64,000 nt of DNA from NCBI GenBank assembly GCA_019279435.1, contig JAAALK010000285.1, positions 66,512,865 through 66,576,864 of the forward strand. The letters are read 5' to 3'. This document shows positions 31,392 to 44,849 of this stretch, one piece after another (the first letter of the stretch is position 1; the number at the start of each line of letters is the position of its first letter). The notes beneath the pieces are model-generated. The model was not told where the DNA came from. It searched no databases and saw nothing but the letters and a program-made list of their open reading frames with translations. The DNA comes from Zizania palustris. Taxonomy: Eukaryota > Streptophyta > Magnoliopsida > Poales > Poaceae. Made by a program: the position numbers and the translations under genes.

Positions 31392-33310
31392 TGTAGGACC
31401 GAAAGTAGCGACCAGAGGGGGGTGAATGGGCGCCTTAAAAATTCTTTCGAATCAATGGCCTGTTCCCAATACCCCACGCACCTCAAAAAGACTAAGCAGT
31501 AGAAAAATAAACAGGAGGCTTGAGTCTAAAGGTATCTAGCCTAGAAGCAACTGATGTCAAACAGAGAACTATGAAATGAGAAGTTCCTGTCCAAATTTGT
31601 CTCCTGTTCGGAACTTGGCGAAGCCTGCTTTGCCTGTCGATGTCTGCTTCGGAGATGATTGTCGCAGACTGCTTCGCTGGTCGAAGCCTTCTTCGGAGGT
31701 TGGTGACGAAGCCTACTTCGGAGGTCAGTTGCGAAGCTTGTCGAAGATGCCGAGGGTGTTTTGGTCTAGCCTAGTTCGAAGGGGCAGGGAGCGAAGTATG
31801 CTTCGAAGCGAAGTATGACAACGCCGGAGCCTGCTTCGAAGTATGTACTTCGAAGACAAGGCTTCGGACACAGCTTCGAACCGAGGGCTTCGAACCTAAA
31901 CCTTCGAACAGAGAACTTCGAATGCAATACACAGACGGACTACCTTCGAACAAAGAAGCGAAGCATGTCACACGACAGAGGCACCAAATTCGAAGCCTAC
32001 ACTCTACCTTCGAAAAGAGCAAGCTTCGAAAAGAGAAGCGAAGGCTGACACGCCACAAAGAAACCAAAGCGAAGCTTAGCAGAACGACAAGCCTCGAAGC
32101 CAACTTCGAAACCTATCGAAGTGTGGACTTCGAACAGCTAGAGCCGGAGTACCTTCGCACTGTCGTTCGAAGTATGCGATGCTGTCCGTTCAAAAAGTAC
32201 TTCTAAGCTAGCAACACATGACACAAAATGAAGTTTGAAGTTTGAACGAAGCCTTCGAAGGTGTTAGATCGAAGCCTGCCTCACGGAGCTAAGGGACTTC
32301 GAACAGAGAAGGAGCTTCGCCAGAAACACAGCCAGAAAAGTTGCTAGAGCCTGTCAACTTCGATCAAAAAGCTGCGCAGTAGAAGGTAAAAAGCTGACAG
32401 CGAGTACTGTAGCTGCAGTATAGCAGTACTACTTGCAACAGCAAGAACTAGTACTCTTCTCGTGAGGAACAGAAGCAAATCGAAGCCTTCACCACTAGGA
32501 ACAAAAACGTTGTGAGCAAACCGAAGATTTCAATGCCAATAAATGGGATGCATCACACGAAGCAGAAGGAATAGAAACATCTAACTACAGGGAATAAAAT
32601 AGATGAACAGCAACACATTTCCTGGAGGCGCACACATGAACAGGAAGATAAAGAGAAAATGCAAGAGACAAAAAGTGACCCAAAAGAGTGGTATTGATTT
32701 CAGCAAAAGGGGTAGTCCAAACCCTAGGGATTGGGGTCCTATTTATAGGCTCCCAACACTAGCAACATTCCACCTGCCCCTTAGGGTTTTTACAGACGCA
32801 AGAATAAAGGAAAAGACTCTACTGTCCTTAGGTATTTTTATAGACACAACTGACTGACTGTGGGCCTAGAGATACAGATGACTTATCCGAAAGCTAAGCT
32901 TTCGTAGCAACTACGGCTCCTCTTCTGGACGGTCGGATACAAGATCGACGGTTGTCAGTTTTGCGCCGAAACTGACAAAGCCTCCACCGACTTTGCACCA
33001 GGTACTCGGATTGGGCCGGCCCGATTCCGCAGCTCTCTCAGCCCGGCAATCACTCACCGCCCGTGTACCTGAGTCAACCCTGGTCAACAGCCCAGTGGGT
33101 CTTCTACTGCTTCTGGCCCATGCACCCGGATTGGGCCAGCCCGACTTCGCAGCCTCCTCTGCCCGACAGTCGCTCGCTGCCCGTGTACCTGTGTCACACG
33201 CGGCCCATGAAACAACAGATCTCTTCTTCTTCTGTCCTCTTTGACTATCATTGACAATGACTTATCACTTCTGGAGCCATGAGGCCCACGCTATTCAGCA
33301 TGGCTCCTCA
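31392..33310 (-). repeat. Sire-3 3' LTR (1919 bp)
   Basis: The plus strand begins TGTAGGACCGAAAGTAGCGACC and ends GGCTCCTCA. It pairs with 53271-55270 and lacks an ~80 bp stretch found there (53453-53533). U3 (31600-32340) is dense in TTCGAAG words. The TATA box is at 32739-32748 (minus). The ~120 bp GGATTGGGCC unit is doubled at 33005-33200. Confidence 0.92.
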
Positions 33311-34639
33311 ATCTCCCCCTTGATGAGTACATTGTCAACACTTCTCTTCTTCAGCTCTTCAACACCTGCGAGAAAATGTGGAAACACAAAAACAAAAACA
33401 CAAGAAAACAGAGAAGAAGAAAAATAAGGTAAAAAAAATTTTAACCCTAATGACCAAAAGCCGAACAAAAGCAAGAAGCGGTCATTATGATTAACCAAAA
33501 TGTAAAAGCTCAAAATGAGTGCGATTTCAGAATAACAAGGATATCAACAGAGTAAGAACTCCCCCTTAAACTCTGATCCCAAATTTTCTCCCCCTTGTTG
33601 ACAAGTGAACTCATCAAGCACTCAATAGAGACAAAGACTCCCCCTGAAATGCAAGTCCCCCTCAAAATATGCAGTGATTTCAACTGGAGTGCATAAGGAG
33701 TGTAGAAAGCATGCTTCTCAGATATGATTGACTACAATTACAACATCTAACAGATACAGCAAAAGACATACTGTAACGATACATGGCATGATCAGTGCAA
33801 CAGATGATATCTAAAGAAAGTCATTTGCACGCATTTTTCCGTTTTTGCAAACAAAAACATCACCAGATGTTCCAATAAACAAGCAAGGTAAAGCATGAGA
33901 TGCAAAAGCTAATTGATATCTACCAATATAAGCATTGTCCAAAACAAAGTGCTTCAACAAACTTGTTATTATTTCAATTTTCAAGCTTTTTCTTTTCCCT
34001 TTTTCATTTTTGCCAGGGGTTATTTGCATGTCAAACCTTATGCTGACCGACCAAGTCAAGCCTAGGCCAGAACTGGACCATCAGAAGCTTAAGACATTTG
34101 TCTTGGCATACACTACAGTGTCCTAGTTCATACCAAAGTGCTATGGTACGCAGTCCAGAACAATGCAATGCGACAAGACAAACCCACCTGGATCTTTTCA
34201 ATTTTAAGCATAAAAAGGCATGGAATTTTCATTTTTCTGGTTTTTCATTATTTTATAGCACATTTCTATGATTAAAGCATACAGATGTCCAAGTTGCATA
34301 TGTGCATCCAAGTCAGGAACTAGCTATGAGGCATGTAACAGATAGCAAGAACATTCAGCCTACGCATGCTAGTTATCAGAAGCGATGGTGATCATTTTTC
34401 AATTTTAAAGCATAAAAAGCCATGCATATGACAGATATCAGACTTATCAAGCAAACTGAGACAAGACATGATCATTGACAAGTAATCAAAAGCATTTACC
34501 AGCTAGAGTAAGTAAAGTAGTTCAATCATATAACAGAAGCAAGCTCAAAAGTGTGATATGTGAATATGCAAGATATGAACACACACAAAAAAATACTCAA
34601 GAAAAGAGTAAAGAAGAAAGAAAACTGACGCAAAATATC
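33311..34639 (-). other. Sire-3 3' noncoding region with repeated polypurine tracts
   Basis: On the minus strand a polypurine tract abuts the LTR (plus CTCCCCCTTGATGAG at 33313-33327). More AAGGGGGAG-like tracts lie at about 33557, 33589, 33636 and 33655. The region is collinear with the Sire-2 3' noncoding DNA and more loosely with Sire-1. No gene is seen. Confidence 0.75.
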
Positions 34640-36700
34640 CTAAAAAGGATACACAACACCCAAATCCCCTCGTAAACGCTCGAATGTAGACTGATCTAGG
34701 GGTTTGGTGAAAATATCAGCCAACTGATGATGGGTATCAACATGAACAAGGTCAAGAAGTGAAAACGCACATCAATGTGTTTGGTTTTTGAATGGAGACA
34801 TGGGTTTTTCCCTACACTAATTGCACTGGTGCTGTCGCAAAACAAAGGAACTCTAGTAGGAAAGAACAACCCAAAATCTCGTAGAGTGGAAATCATCCAA
34901 ACCAACTGTGAGCAGCAGCTAGCAGCAGCTACGTACTCAGCCTCTGTGGTCGAAAGAGCAACTCCAGATTGCTTTCGAGAAGACCAAGAGACAAGAGAAG
35001 AACCAAGAAACTGGCAAGTACCAGAAGTCGACTTGCGATCCAACCGGCACCCACCAAAATCGGCATACGAAAATCCAGATAAATCGAGAGAAGATGATGC
35101 TGAATAGAAAAGACCAAGATCAGGCGCATAAGTGAGATACCTGACGATGCGCTTGACAGCCTGCCGATGAGACGCGCGTGGTGAAGACTGGAAACGCGCG
35201 CAAAGTCCCACGGCGAACTGTATGTCCGGTCTTGTTGCCGTCAAGTACAACAGCGAACCGATCATCCCTCGAAACTCCCTTTCATTGACCTTGACGCCGC
35301 TCTCATCATTGTCCAGACCCCTAGAAGTGCCCATTGGGGTCATCTGCGGCTTCAATTCACCACCAAAGTCAAATTTCTTTAACATATCACGAGTGTACTT
35401 ACCTTGGTGGATGAAGGTGCCGTCCTTGGTCTGCTTGATCTGGAGCCCTAAGAAGTACTTGAGCTCACCCATGAGGCTCATCTCAAACTCACTGTGCATC
35501 TGCTCAGAAAACTTGGACACAAGATCATTAGTAGTACCGCCAAAAATAATATCGTCCACGTAAATCTGAGCAACTAAGAAGTCTGAAGCAACTCTGAGCA
35601 AAAAGAGAGTTTTGTCCACAGAACCCATCACAAAGCCCTTCCCCAACAAAAACTGCTTCAGCCGGTCATACCAAGCCCTAGGGGCTTGCTTTAGCCCGTA
35701 TAAAGCTTTTTGCAATTTAAAAACATGTCGAGGAAACTTAGGGTTCTCAAAACCGGGGGGTTGCCTAACATAAACCTCCTCTTCTATGTAACCGTTCAGA
35801 AATGCACTTTTGACATCCATTTGAAAAAGCTTAAAACCCTTCGAAACGGCAAAAGCTAGAAGAATACGAATGGACTCAAGACGGGCAACAGGAGCGAAGG
35901 TTTCTTCAAAGTCAATACCTTCCTTCTGGCAATAACCCTGGGCAACTAGTCGAGCCTTGTTGCGCACCACAACCCCATCTTCACCTTGTTCGTTCTTGAA
36001 CACCCACTTGGTGCCTATGGGGTTGCATCCAGGTGGCGACTCAACTAGTGTTCAAACCCGATTACGGACAAAATTCTCAAGCTCTTCTTGCATAGCATTA
36101 ATCCAATTAGAGTCAGAAAGAGCATGAGAAACGTCTCTGGGCTCAAAAGATGCAACAAACGCAGATTCAGCAAACACAGCAAGAGAGGCAGAAGAACGCA
36201 AAGTTCTCTCAGTCAAATCACCTATGATGAGCTCTGAGGGATGGTCACGTTGAACTGCTCGGGTTCCCTGGTGATCTGAAGTCACCTCACCGGAGTCAGC
36301 AGCAGGCACCTCTGGACTCGACTGAGGGGGCTCGATCGTAGTGGAAGAAGTGATCAGAGGTCCGCCCTCATCCTCAGTAGAAGTCTCAGAAGGTGTGGGC
36401 TCTGCGGGGGATGCAGAAGGCCCACCCTCATCAGCAGCTGGAGTATCCTCATCTTCCTCAAAGATGGACTCTCCGAGCTCATCATCACCAGAAAGCTCAA
36501 AAGAAGGAGTCAAAGAAGGCAAGGACTCATCAAATGAAACCTCACAAGTCTCGACAAGCAGCTGGGATTCGAGGTTCCAAACACGAAAACCTCGAGAATG
36601 CAAAGCGTAGCCAAGAAAAACACCATCCCAGCAACGAGACTCAAACTTGTCCAAATGCCCTCCCTTCTTGAGCACAAAGCACTTGCAGCCAAACGCTCGC
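34640..36700 (-). pseudogene. pol: Sire-3 pol, C-terminal part of integrase through RNase H
   Basis: It starts abruptly at 36700 inside the integrase tail (region before the KFESRCWDG motif). The acidic linker (36600-36250), RT with an intact YVDD box near 35550, and RNase H (DRKSTSGTC near 35035) follow. The intended end is TAG at 34642-34640. Lesions are an in-frame TGA at 36054-36052, replacing Trp (TGG), and a deletion of about 28 bp relative to Sire-2 near 34755 that shifts the frame before the IFTKP tail. The upstream integrase core, protease and gag end are absent because of the Tek-2 junction. Confidence 0.87.
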
Positions 36701-36926
36701 CGTTCTGCAGACGGTCCAACTGAGCCTGTTGGTGCTGCATTTGGGTGAGGAGGGCGGTGATCAGGTGGTTCTGATTCGCCATCATCTCCGCCAAGGTGGG
36801 GTGGTTGGCGGAAGGCGACCCTGATTGACGCGGGCCTGTTGCACCCCAGTTGGGTACAACACCCTCAGGCGCATCACGGCTTCCTCCTGCTCCGTTGTTG
36901 GAGCCGGTGTTCTGGTGATCGGCCAT
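36701..36926 (-). pseudogene. gag: Tek-2 second gag, first 75 codons only
   Basis: It begins at ATG 36926 (MADHQN) and matches 45936-45711. It stops in mid-gene at 36701, where the sequence switches to the Sire-3 integrase tail. The junction shares only one or two bases between the two partners. Confidence 0.82.
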
Positions 36927-37133
36927 CTTCTGAATATTCATAGCGATAAAGCAAAGAATGACGAAACAATAATACAACCAAAATAACATATAAGATTCAA
37001 GCACATAAATATATATAGTGGCATAAATTGTTCATTACAATCAAGTTTTTTATTCTACCCATGACACACTCGTCGTGGGCAGCACCACATACAAGATTTT
37101 GCTCTTATTAAAAATAGCGACTCCTAACGCCTA

Positions 37134-37910
37134 CTCGCCACCGGAGGCGGTCTCCGTGCTCTCGGAACCACGAGTGCGCGGCTCCAGAGAGATGGTGGGC
37201 TCGAGAAAATTCTCGATGATGGAGTCGGAGACGAGGCCAGGGCGTGGAGGAGGGGCGCTGGTAGAGGGCCTGGCGGGGGAGGGTCATGGTGGGATCCTCT
37301 TGGGGCGAGGGAGGGGCTCACGGATGGGCTTCTTCTTCCTTGGAAGAAGAGGAACCATCTCCGCGATATCCTTCTGCAGCTGCATAATCTTGCGCTGCAA
37401 CTCGCCATTCTGCTGGATCAAGTTCTTCGTTTCTTCACGAAGGAACTCAACCGCCTCATGGTGCTCGTCGGCGTCGAGCACCGCCTCGGTGTGGAGATCA
37501 TCCATGGCCTGCAGAAGACGCGACTGCCGGGCCATGACCGGATCACGCACGGAGTGAACTCCGAGGTAGATGCTACGGTGGGCTCCGGGAGTGCGCTTCG
37601 GCACGTGCCGGAAGGACGAGTTCTGAAGACGATCATCGTAGATCATCCTCAGCTCCATGAGGGCCTAGAGGGCGACTCGTTGGCACGCGACGTCGAAAGT
37701 CGGGCCTCCAAGTGCGGTGGTGTAGGGCGGCAGGTGTTCTCCGGAGCCGTGGACGGTGAGGGAGACGTCGCAAGGCCCGACGAACTCGTCGGGATATACT
37801 CCTTGGAATTCGGGCTCGAAGAGGAACCCGAGGAAGGTGAGCATCATGCGGAGCTCCCGGACGAAGACCTCGTAGTGGCGGCAGTAACTGTGGACTTGGT
37901 AGACATGCAT
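37134..37910 (-). pseudogene. ORF0, second (downstream) Tek-2 copy, broken
   Basis: It is nearly identical to the intact copy at 46142-46921 but has TAG at 37665-37663 (from CAG) and a TGA near 37285 (from CGA) in the proline-rich part. Both are C-to-T type changes. The frame is otherwise kept, and the start reads MHVYQVHSYC. Its position downstream of an LTR and PBS is the same as in the main copy. Confidence 0.82.
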
Positions 37911-38033
37911 CTACAAAACAGCAAGTTGAATAAAAGTGAGGAGAGGAACAAAGTTTATGAAGTAGATTTTCGAGAAATAATTTCCTGTGGCTAATGGCTA
38001 GGCGGGTCTGTTTTGCTTCCTACAGTCGAGTTG

Positions 38034-38045
38034 GCTCTGATACCA
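38034..38045 (-). other. Primer-binding site after the inner Tek-2 LTR
   Basis: The plus strand GCTCTGATACCA reads TGGTATCAGAGC on the minus strand. A PBS downstream of the second LTR shows that the LTR is followed by another 5' interior, not by target DNA. Confidence 0.85.
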
Positions 38046-38048
38046 TCT

Positions 38049-41000
38049 TGTAGCGCCCCGATTTAACAAATCGAGACATTATTGAATTTCATAAGAAAAA
38101 CAATAATACAAGAGGTTCATCATGCGACAATCGTACATACGACAGAGTTCATGGTACGCAGACCATATTTATTACAACATTGTTTTAATGAAAACAGTAA
38201 AGTAGAATAATTAGAAAACGGCATGACGAACATCTTCTTCAGGATTTTTCTTCCCGACTGGGTCGCTACTCCAGATCGTCTCCGTAGTAAGCATCCTCTG
38301 TGGGGTCCAACGGGTATGAGTACAAAAAGTACTCAAAAAGCCACCGCAAATGCAAATAATAATACAGGATAATAAACAAGGAAGGATAATGGCTAACATT
38401 GCAGAATAATGCAGTTGCAGTTATAGCATTTAGTGTAATCATATTTTAATCATGCGGAAAGTAAACATGAACATCATCAACATCGACTAACTCGAGGGGT
38501 ACAGTCAGCCCCACCTCGCTCAACGGTCCTTACATGTCAATCCATCATGCACATTCATATTCAAAGTAAACTAACTGGGGGATGTCACGCAACCCGCCCT
38601 TGACCGTGGGCTCGGCTTTTCGAAAAGATTTAAGACTCTGATCAGAGATGTACTACTGTACCCACAAGGCACGCACTCATCCCAAACGAGATGACCCATT
38701 TCACGGGAACTCGTGCCAAAACCTCAATATGAGATGTTCCAAGCGATAACCACCCGCTCTAGGTTTCGCCGGCGCGCCGGGCCGCATCCCGGCTAACGTC
38801 GCACCCCCTTTTGCGCCACATTGGTACAAGTCACCCGCAGGTGCAACTTGACCCATCTCCAAATGGTGGCCTCGGTTTGGAACAACCCATACCTTAGTTA
38901 GGACTTACCCACTAGACTTGTGGTTAGTACGTAAGTGTATTGCAATGGATCCCTCAGACCGGTCCTTATAGTGCCCCGGGTGCTACCGACCAATGCCCTA
39001 GCTTGCACCCGGAACCCACCATGCATACACTCACAACCATAACTCATCACCAACAGAATTTCTAAGGATAAGAAGTAACGGGGATCATATAATAGAACCA
39101 TTTTGCTACGACTCATTTTTATCCTATAGCGATCGTGTCAATACATTGGACACTAGCTAATATCATTGATCATATGGTGACAAGGAGGTTAGGCGAGATA
39201 GCATGGCTTGGGTTGCACATCAAGGTCGGGGGATCCTAAATAAATATAATGTAAGGGTTCATTTGACTAATGCACATATAACCTATGTGTTTTAGCGATA
39301 GTTTAATCAAACATGGGTTCAATATGCTCAAAAGATTGGTTTGGTGACTTGCCTTGTTCAGCAAAAGGAGAGGGTGGGACTTCGGGGAAGTACTCCGGCT
39401 CCTCGGCGACGTCGTAGTCTTTTTAATATAATAAAGCAAAATAAAAAGAGCACATTCAATCAAACAATATAACATTACATTAATAGCACATAAGTTACTG
39501 TTGGTTTGGTTAAAAGTAAAATAATTTCCATTGTTAAGGTTCTGAAAGTTATTTCATAAATAATTTTAAAGGGATTAAAATGAAGGGTTGTCCTTTTTAG
39601 AAAACAAATGTGAATAGTCCCATATTAAGTTCCCTAATAAGTTTTGAAATGAAAAGTTCATGGTAATTTAGTGTTTTGCAGTATATGAATAGAAAGGAAT
39701 AAATATGAATTTTTCTGAAGTTCAAACATTTGAATTCATATTTTAATCCTAAAGGCATTTAAATATTTATTTGAATAAACATGAAAATGTCAAAGTAAAC
39801 CTACTGTTTTTATTGCATAAACAGGTAGAGAATAATTTTATAAATTTTCTGAAATTGGAATGGTAATTTTTAGAGTTCAAATGCATTAGATATGAATTTT
39901 ACAAGTTTAAAAGTATTTCTGAAATTCATTTTCAATTTTTAAACTCCTCAGGTCCACGGTGAGCCAGGCCCACGGTGAACCCGCGCACTGTGCGCGTGCG
40001 CCGGGTCGATCTGGACCGTCGGATCCAGATCCGACGCGCGAGGGCGAGGCGGGACGCTTAAGTTATAATAGACGGCCAGGATTAAAACGTTTGAATCGGT
40101 ACGCGATGGACGGCTCAGATGCGATGCGGGATTTTAAAACTATCGGACACACGAGATTAAAACGTACCCCTTCGCCGAGATCTGACGGATCAGATTAAAC
40201 CGCACGCGGGGATTAATCGTCACCGTCGGATCCAGATCGCACGGCGTGGATCGAATCCGACACGGCACAGGTACTCGACCCGTGCCGGTCGTCTTCTCCG
40301 ACGACGGCGAGCGGGCCAGCGGCCACGGCGAGCGACGGCGACCCTAGCTAAACCTAAAAATGGAAAGAGGACACTACGGCGGTCACGATGGTACCTTAGG
40401 CGAGGTGAGGGGTCGACGGAGCGCGGTCGGCGGTGAGGGTAGACGGCGGAGTGGTTCGGGCTCCTCGTCGGCGATGGTGTTCCGGGGATCTCCTTGACCG
40501 ACGGAGGCGTGGCCGAGGTAGGGGTCGTCCTTGCGGTCACGTTGGTGGCGGAGGCACGGGCGGAGGTGGTCCGAGGGGACGGCGAACGGTGGCCGGAGAC
40601 GAACCAGGGGGAGGGCGCTAACAGGCGAAGTGCGGGCGTTCTGTTGGGTCTAAGTGCAAATGGATGCGTGAACCGAACGCGGCGGAGGCAGGGGGGTTTA
40701 AATAATGCGTCGGAGGGGGCTCGCATGCAAGGAAACCGGGGGAGAGCTTTTACTCGCCGGCGATGGCTCGGCCATGCACGCGTAGCGGCGATCCCGTGGC
40801 GTAAAGGCGCTGTTTAACGGGGGAAAATGGTCGGCCAGGCGCGGGGGGTCGTTTAATGGCGCCAATTCAATGCGGGAGGGGCCAGCGAGGCGGATCCGAG
40901 GCAATGGGTCGTCGGCCGGCGTGATTTGGGGGCGACGGCGCGAGGTAGACGACGACTCTGACAGATGGGGGCCACTGGCCAGCGGGCGTGAGCGAGCGAC

Positions 41001-41427
41001 GGGAAGGCTGACGGGTGGGGCCACGATGTCGGGTGCGCGCGCGAGGGGAAGGGTTCGGCGCCGACAGGTGGGGTCCGATTGTCAGTCTGAGCGCGCGGGT
41101 TGAGTGGGCTGGGCCGGCCGGGTGAGGGAGAATGGAGGGAGGGGAGCCCAATACTGTTTTTCAAGGTTTTCTGATTAAAATAATTGCAGAAAATAATTTA
41201 AACCTTTTGGGGCATTTCCAAAGTGGGTAAAAATTTGCAAAAATTCTCAAAAACATTTCTTGGCCTTGGGAGTCTATACAAAAATTTTCAGCTACTGGTT
41301 TGGCCATACACTCTATGTTGTAGTTCAAAAGTGTATAAAAGAGTATTAAAAGTATTTTCAGAAATATATAATCCCAGAAATTGAATTTAATAATATTTTT
41401 ATTGTTTTGAAAATTTGGGGTGTTACA
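38049..41427 (-). repeat. Tek-2 inner LTR (3379 bp)
   Basis: It serves as the 3' LTR of the complete interior and the 5' LTR of the partial one. The minus strand starts TGTAACACCCC and ends GGGCGCTACA. It is almost identical to 47060-50439. It carries the TATTTAAA box (about 40697), the exon-like islands and the GAGTAC hairpin (38318-38334). Confidence 0.92.
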
Positions 41428-41441
41428 AACCTATCCCCCTT
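41428..41441 (-). other. Polypurine tract of Tek-2
   Basis: The minus strand reads AAGGGGGATAGGTT next to the LTR start, as in Tek-1. Confidence 0.8.
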
Positions 41442-41470
41442 ACAAGAATCTCGTCCTCGAGATTGGAACG

Positions 41471-44400
41471 TTACTCGAATAATTCGGGATATTGGGCCTT
41501 CAGTTCGTCTTCCTTTTCCCAAGTGGCTTCTTCGGCGGGATGGTTATTCCATTGGACCTTGCAGAAGCGGACAACGCAACTTCTGGTTACTCTCTCCTTG
41601 GTTTCCAAGATCTTGATGGGTCTCTCTATGTAGGTCAACTCTTCTTGGACATTAAGCTGTTGAAGGTCGGCTTGCTCGGTGGGTACACGGAGGCACTTCT
41701 TCAGCTGCGAGACATGGAACACATCGTGAACTCCTGCCAAGGATGGAGGCAGCTCAAGTTGATATGGCACTTCTCCTTGTCGACAGAGGATTTGGAAAGG
41801 TCCGACGTAGCGGGGTGCTAGTTTGCCTTTCATGTTGAACCTTTGAGTGCCACGAAGGGGAGTGACTCGGAGGTAGACAAAATCACCCTCCTCAAAGGCT
41901 AGGTCTCTTCGACGGTTGTCGGCATAACTCTTTTGCCTGGATTGGGCTGCCTTCAATCGGTCTCTTATGATCTTAACCTTCTCTTCAGCTTCTCTTAATA
42001 AATCAGTCCCAAACAGTTGCGACTCTCCGGTTTGATCCCAGAGCAACGGCGTTCTGCACTTACGTCCATAGAGTGCTTCGAACGGGGACATTTGCAGGCT
42101 GGCTTGATAGCTGTTGTTGTAAGAGAACTCTGCATATGGTAAGTTCTTGTCCCACATTCCGCCAAAGTCTAGAGCACAAGCTCTAAGCATATCCTCCAAT
42201 ATCTGGTTGACCCTTTCGGTTTGACCGTCGGTCTGTGGATGATAGGCGGTGCTAAAGTTCAGCCGGGTGCGGAGTTCCTCTTGAAGGTTCTTCCAAAACT
42301 TGGAGGTAAACTGACTCCCGCGGTCAAATACAATCTTCTTAGGAACTCCGTGGAGGCACACGATCCGGGTCATATACAACTCAGCCAACTTGGCGACGGT
42401 GTACGTTGTCTTGACCGGAACGAAGTGAGCTACCTTGGTGAGTCGGTCGACGATCACCCAGATGGAATCATGACCAGCTTGGGTCCTGGGCAGTCCCGTG
42501 ATGAAGTCCATTCCTATCTCTTCCCACTTCCATTCAGGGACCTTGAGAGGTTGAAGAAGTCCGGCAGGCCTCTGATGTTCTGCCTTGACTCGCCGGCATG
42601 TGTCGCACTTGGCCACATACTCTGCTATTTCTCTCTTCATGCTGACCCACCAATATTTTTCCTTTAGGTCTTGATACATCTTTGTACTCCCGGGATGGAT
42701 GGAGTATAGAGTATCGTGGGCTTCTTGAAGGATGAGGGTCTTCAACTCAGGTTTGTCGGGTACGCAGATCCGGTTGCCGAACCAGATGGTACCATGCTCG
42801 TCCTCGGAAAATCCAGGGGCTTTACCCTTCCTCATGTTCTGCTGGATCTCCAGGATGTCCGGATCTTCCTTCTGCTTTTCTCGGATCTGGTCTATTAAGA
42901 CAGGCCGAGACTCCAAGGCAGCGAGGTACGCTCGAGTGGTGATCCCTAGATTTAGCCTTTCCATCTCCTTATAAAGTAAAGGAGCTTGGTCTTGAATCAT
43001 GATGGCATTGCAGTACCCTTTTCGACTAAGGGCGTCCGCCACCACATTCGCTTTGCCTGGATGGTAATGGATGCCCAAGTCGTAATCCTTGATCAGTTCC
43101 AACCATCTCCTTTGCCTGAGATTCAGATCTAGTTGGGTGAATATGTACTTGAGGCTCTTGTGGTCGGTGAAGACCTCACACCGATTTCCCACAAGGTAAT
43201 GTCTCCATATCTTTAAGGCATGAACCACGGCTGCTAGTTCCAGGTCGTGGGTTGGGTAGTTCAGCTCATGCGGTCTCAATTGCCGGGAGGCGTAGGATAT
43301 CACTTTCCCTTCTTGCATTAAGACACATCCCAATCCTTGACGAGAGGCATCACAGTAGACGTGGAAGTCTTTCCGGATGTCTGGTAGAGTCGAATGGGAG
43401 CTGACACTAGCTTCTTCTTGAGGGTCTGGAAGCTCTCTTCGCAGTCGGGGGTCCATTCAAACTTTACTTCCTTCTGTAGAAGTCTGGTCATAGGCTTGGC
43501 GATCTTGGAAAAGTTCTCGATGAACCGGCGGTAGTATCCGGCCAATCCGAGAAAACTCCGGATCTCGGTCACGGTCGTGGGCTGCAGCCAGTTGGTTACC
43601 GCTTCCACGGTGGTTGGGTCCACTGCTATTCCTCCGGCAGATATAACATGGCCGAGGAACTTCACCTCAGATGACCAAAATTCGCATTTGCTGTATTTGG
43701 CGTACAATTGCTGCTCCCTTAGCTTTCCGAGGGTCAGGCGGAGGTGAGTCTCGTGTTCTTCCTTGGTCTTGGAGTAAACGAGGATATCGTCGATGAATAC
43801 CACGATGAACTTGTCCAAGAACTCCATGAATACATTGTTCATCATGTTCATGAAAAAGGCCGGGGCATTCGTGAGTCTGAACGACATCACGGTGTACTCA
43901 TAAAGTCCATAGCGGGAGGTGAAGGCAGTCTTGGGTATGTTTTCTTCTCTAATCCTCAACTGGTGATAACCTGACCTGAGGTCAATCTTGGAAAACACCG
44001 AGGATCCTTTCAGCTGATCGAACAGGTCGTCGATCCGAGGCAATGGGTACTTGTTTTTGATGGTTACGTCGTTCAAGGCTCTATAGTCCACGCACATCCG
44101 CTTGGTCTTGTCCTTCTTCATGGCAAATATAACCGGTGCACCCCAGGGTGAGGTACTCGGTCGGATGTAACCTTTCTGCTCTAGGTCTTCGATGTTGCTC
44201 TTGACTTCAGCTAGTTCATTGGCGGCCATTCGGTACGGGCGCTTGCAGATTGGAGTGGTTCCGGGGACAAGTTCGATCCTGAATTCGATGTCCCGCTTGG
44301 GAGGCATTCCGGGTAGATCTTCAGGGAAGACATCCGCAAACTCCTTGACTATAGGCACCTCTTCAAGAGCTATCAAGCGAAGGGATGCTCCGAGTGGTTC

Positions 44401-44849
44401 GCAACTGGTCATCCGAAAGGTGACGGTTACGCCTTCAGGATTGGTCACCATGACGGACTTGTTGGCACAGTCGATCACTCCCTTGTGCTTCATCAACCAA
44501 TCCATCCCTAGTATAAGGTCGAGTCCGGTGCATTGGATGAGGACAGGCTCGGCCCGAAATAGTACTCCTTGGATATTAATTTGAACCTTAGGGCTGTATA
44601 AGCGGGCTGAGGTCCTATTGCCGGGGGTGGCAATCACCATGGGAATGGGTAGAGGGAGCACGTCCAGTCCGTTTATTTTCACAAAATTTTCCGAGATGAA
44701 GGAGTGGGTCGCTCTAGAGTCAAATAATATGACGGCTGGTACGGAGTTCGCAGTAAACGTACCGAGCACGACTTCAGGAGCCTCCTGAGCTTCCTCCGCG
44801 CTGATGTGGTTGACGCGGGCACGAACCGCCTGGTTGGGTGCCGCGCCCT
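41471..44849 (-). pseudogene. pol: Tek-2 pol: protease to chromodomain-like tail, one frameshift
   Basis: It is in frame with gag. The protease motif near 44730 reads DSRATHSF, where Tek-1 has DSGATHSF, so the active-site Gly is changed to Arg. RT has an intact FIDD box at 43786-43797. A 1 bp deletion near 43391, at the RT/RNase H border, shifts the frame. The second frame is then open from 43456 to 41471 through RNase H, the integrase zinc region, the integrase core (GMDFITG near 42515; FDRGSQF near 42325, where Tek-1 has SDHGSQF) and the chromodomain-like tail ending at 41471. It is much better preserved than Tek-1, so the insertion is younger or decayed less. Confidence 0.87.

Noticed and set aside
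31576..32206. Possible host gene fragments in the Sire-3 LTR
   Set aside because: All open frames derive from TTCGAAG-rich LTR sequence shared with 53271-55270. No intron-exon structure or known domain is seen.
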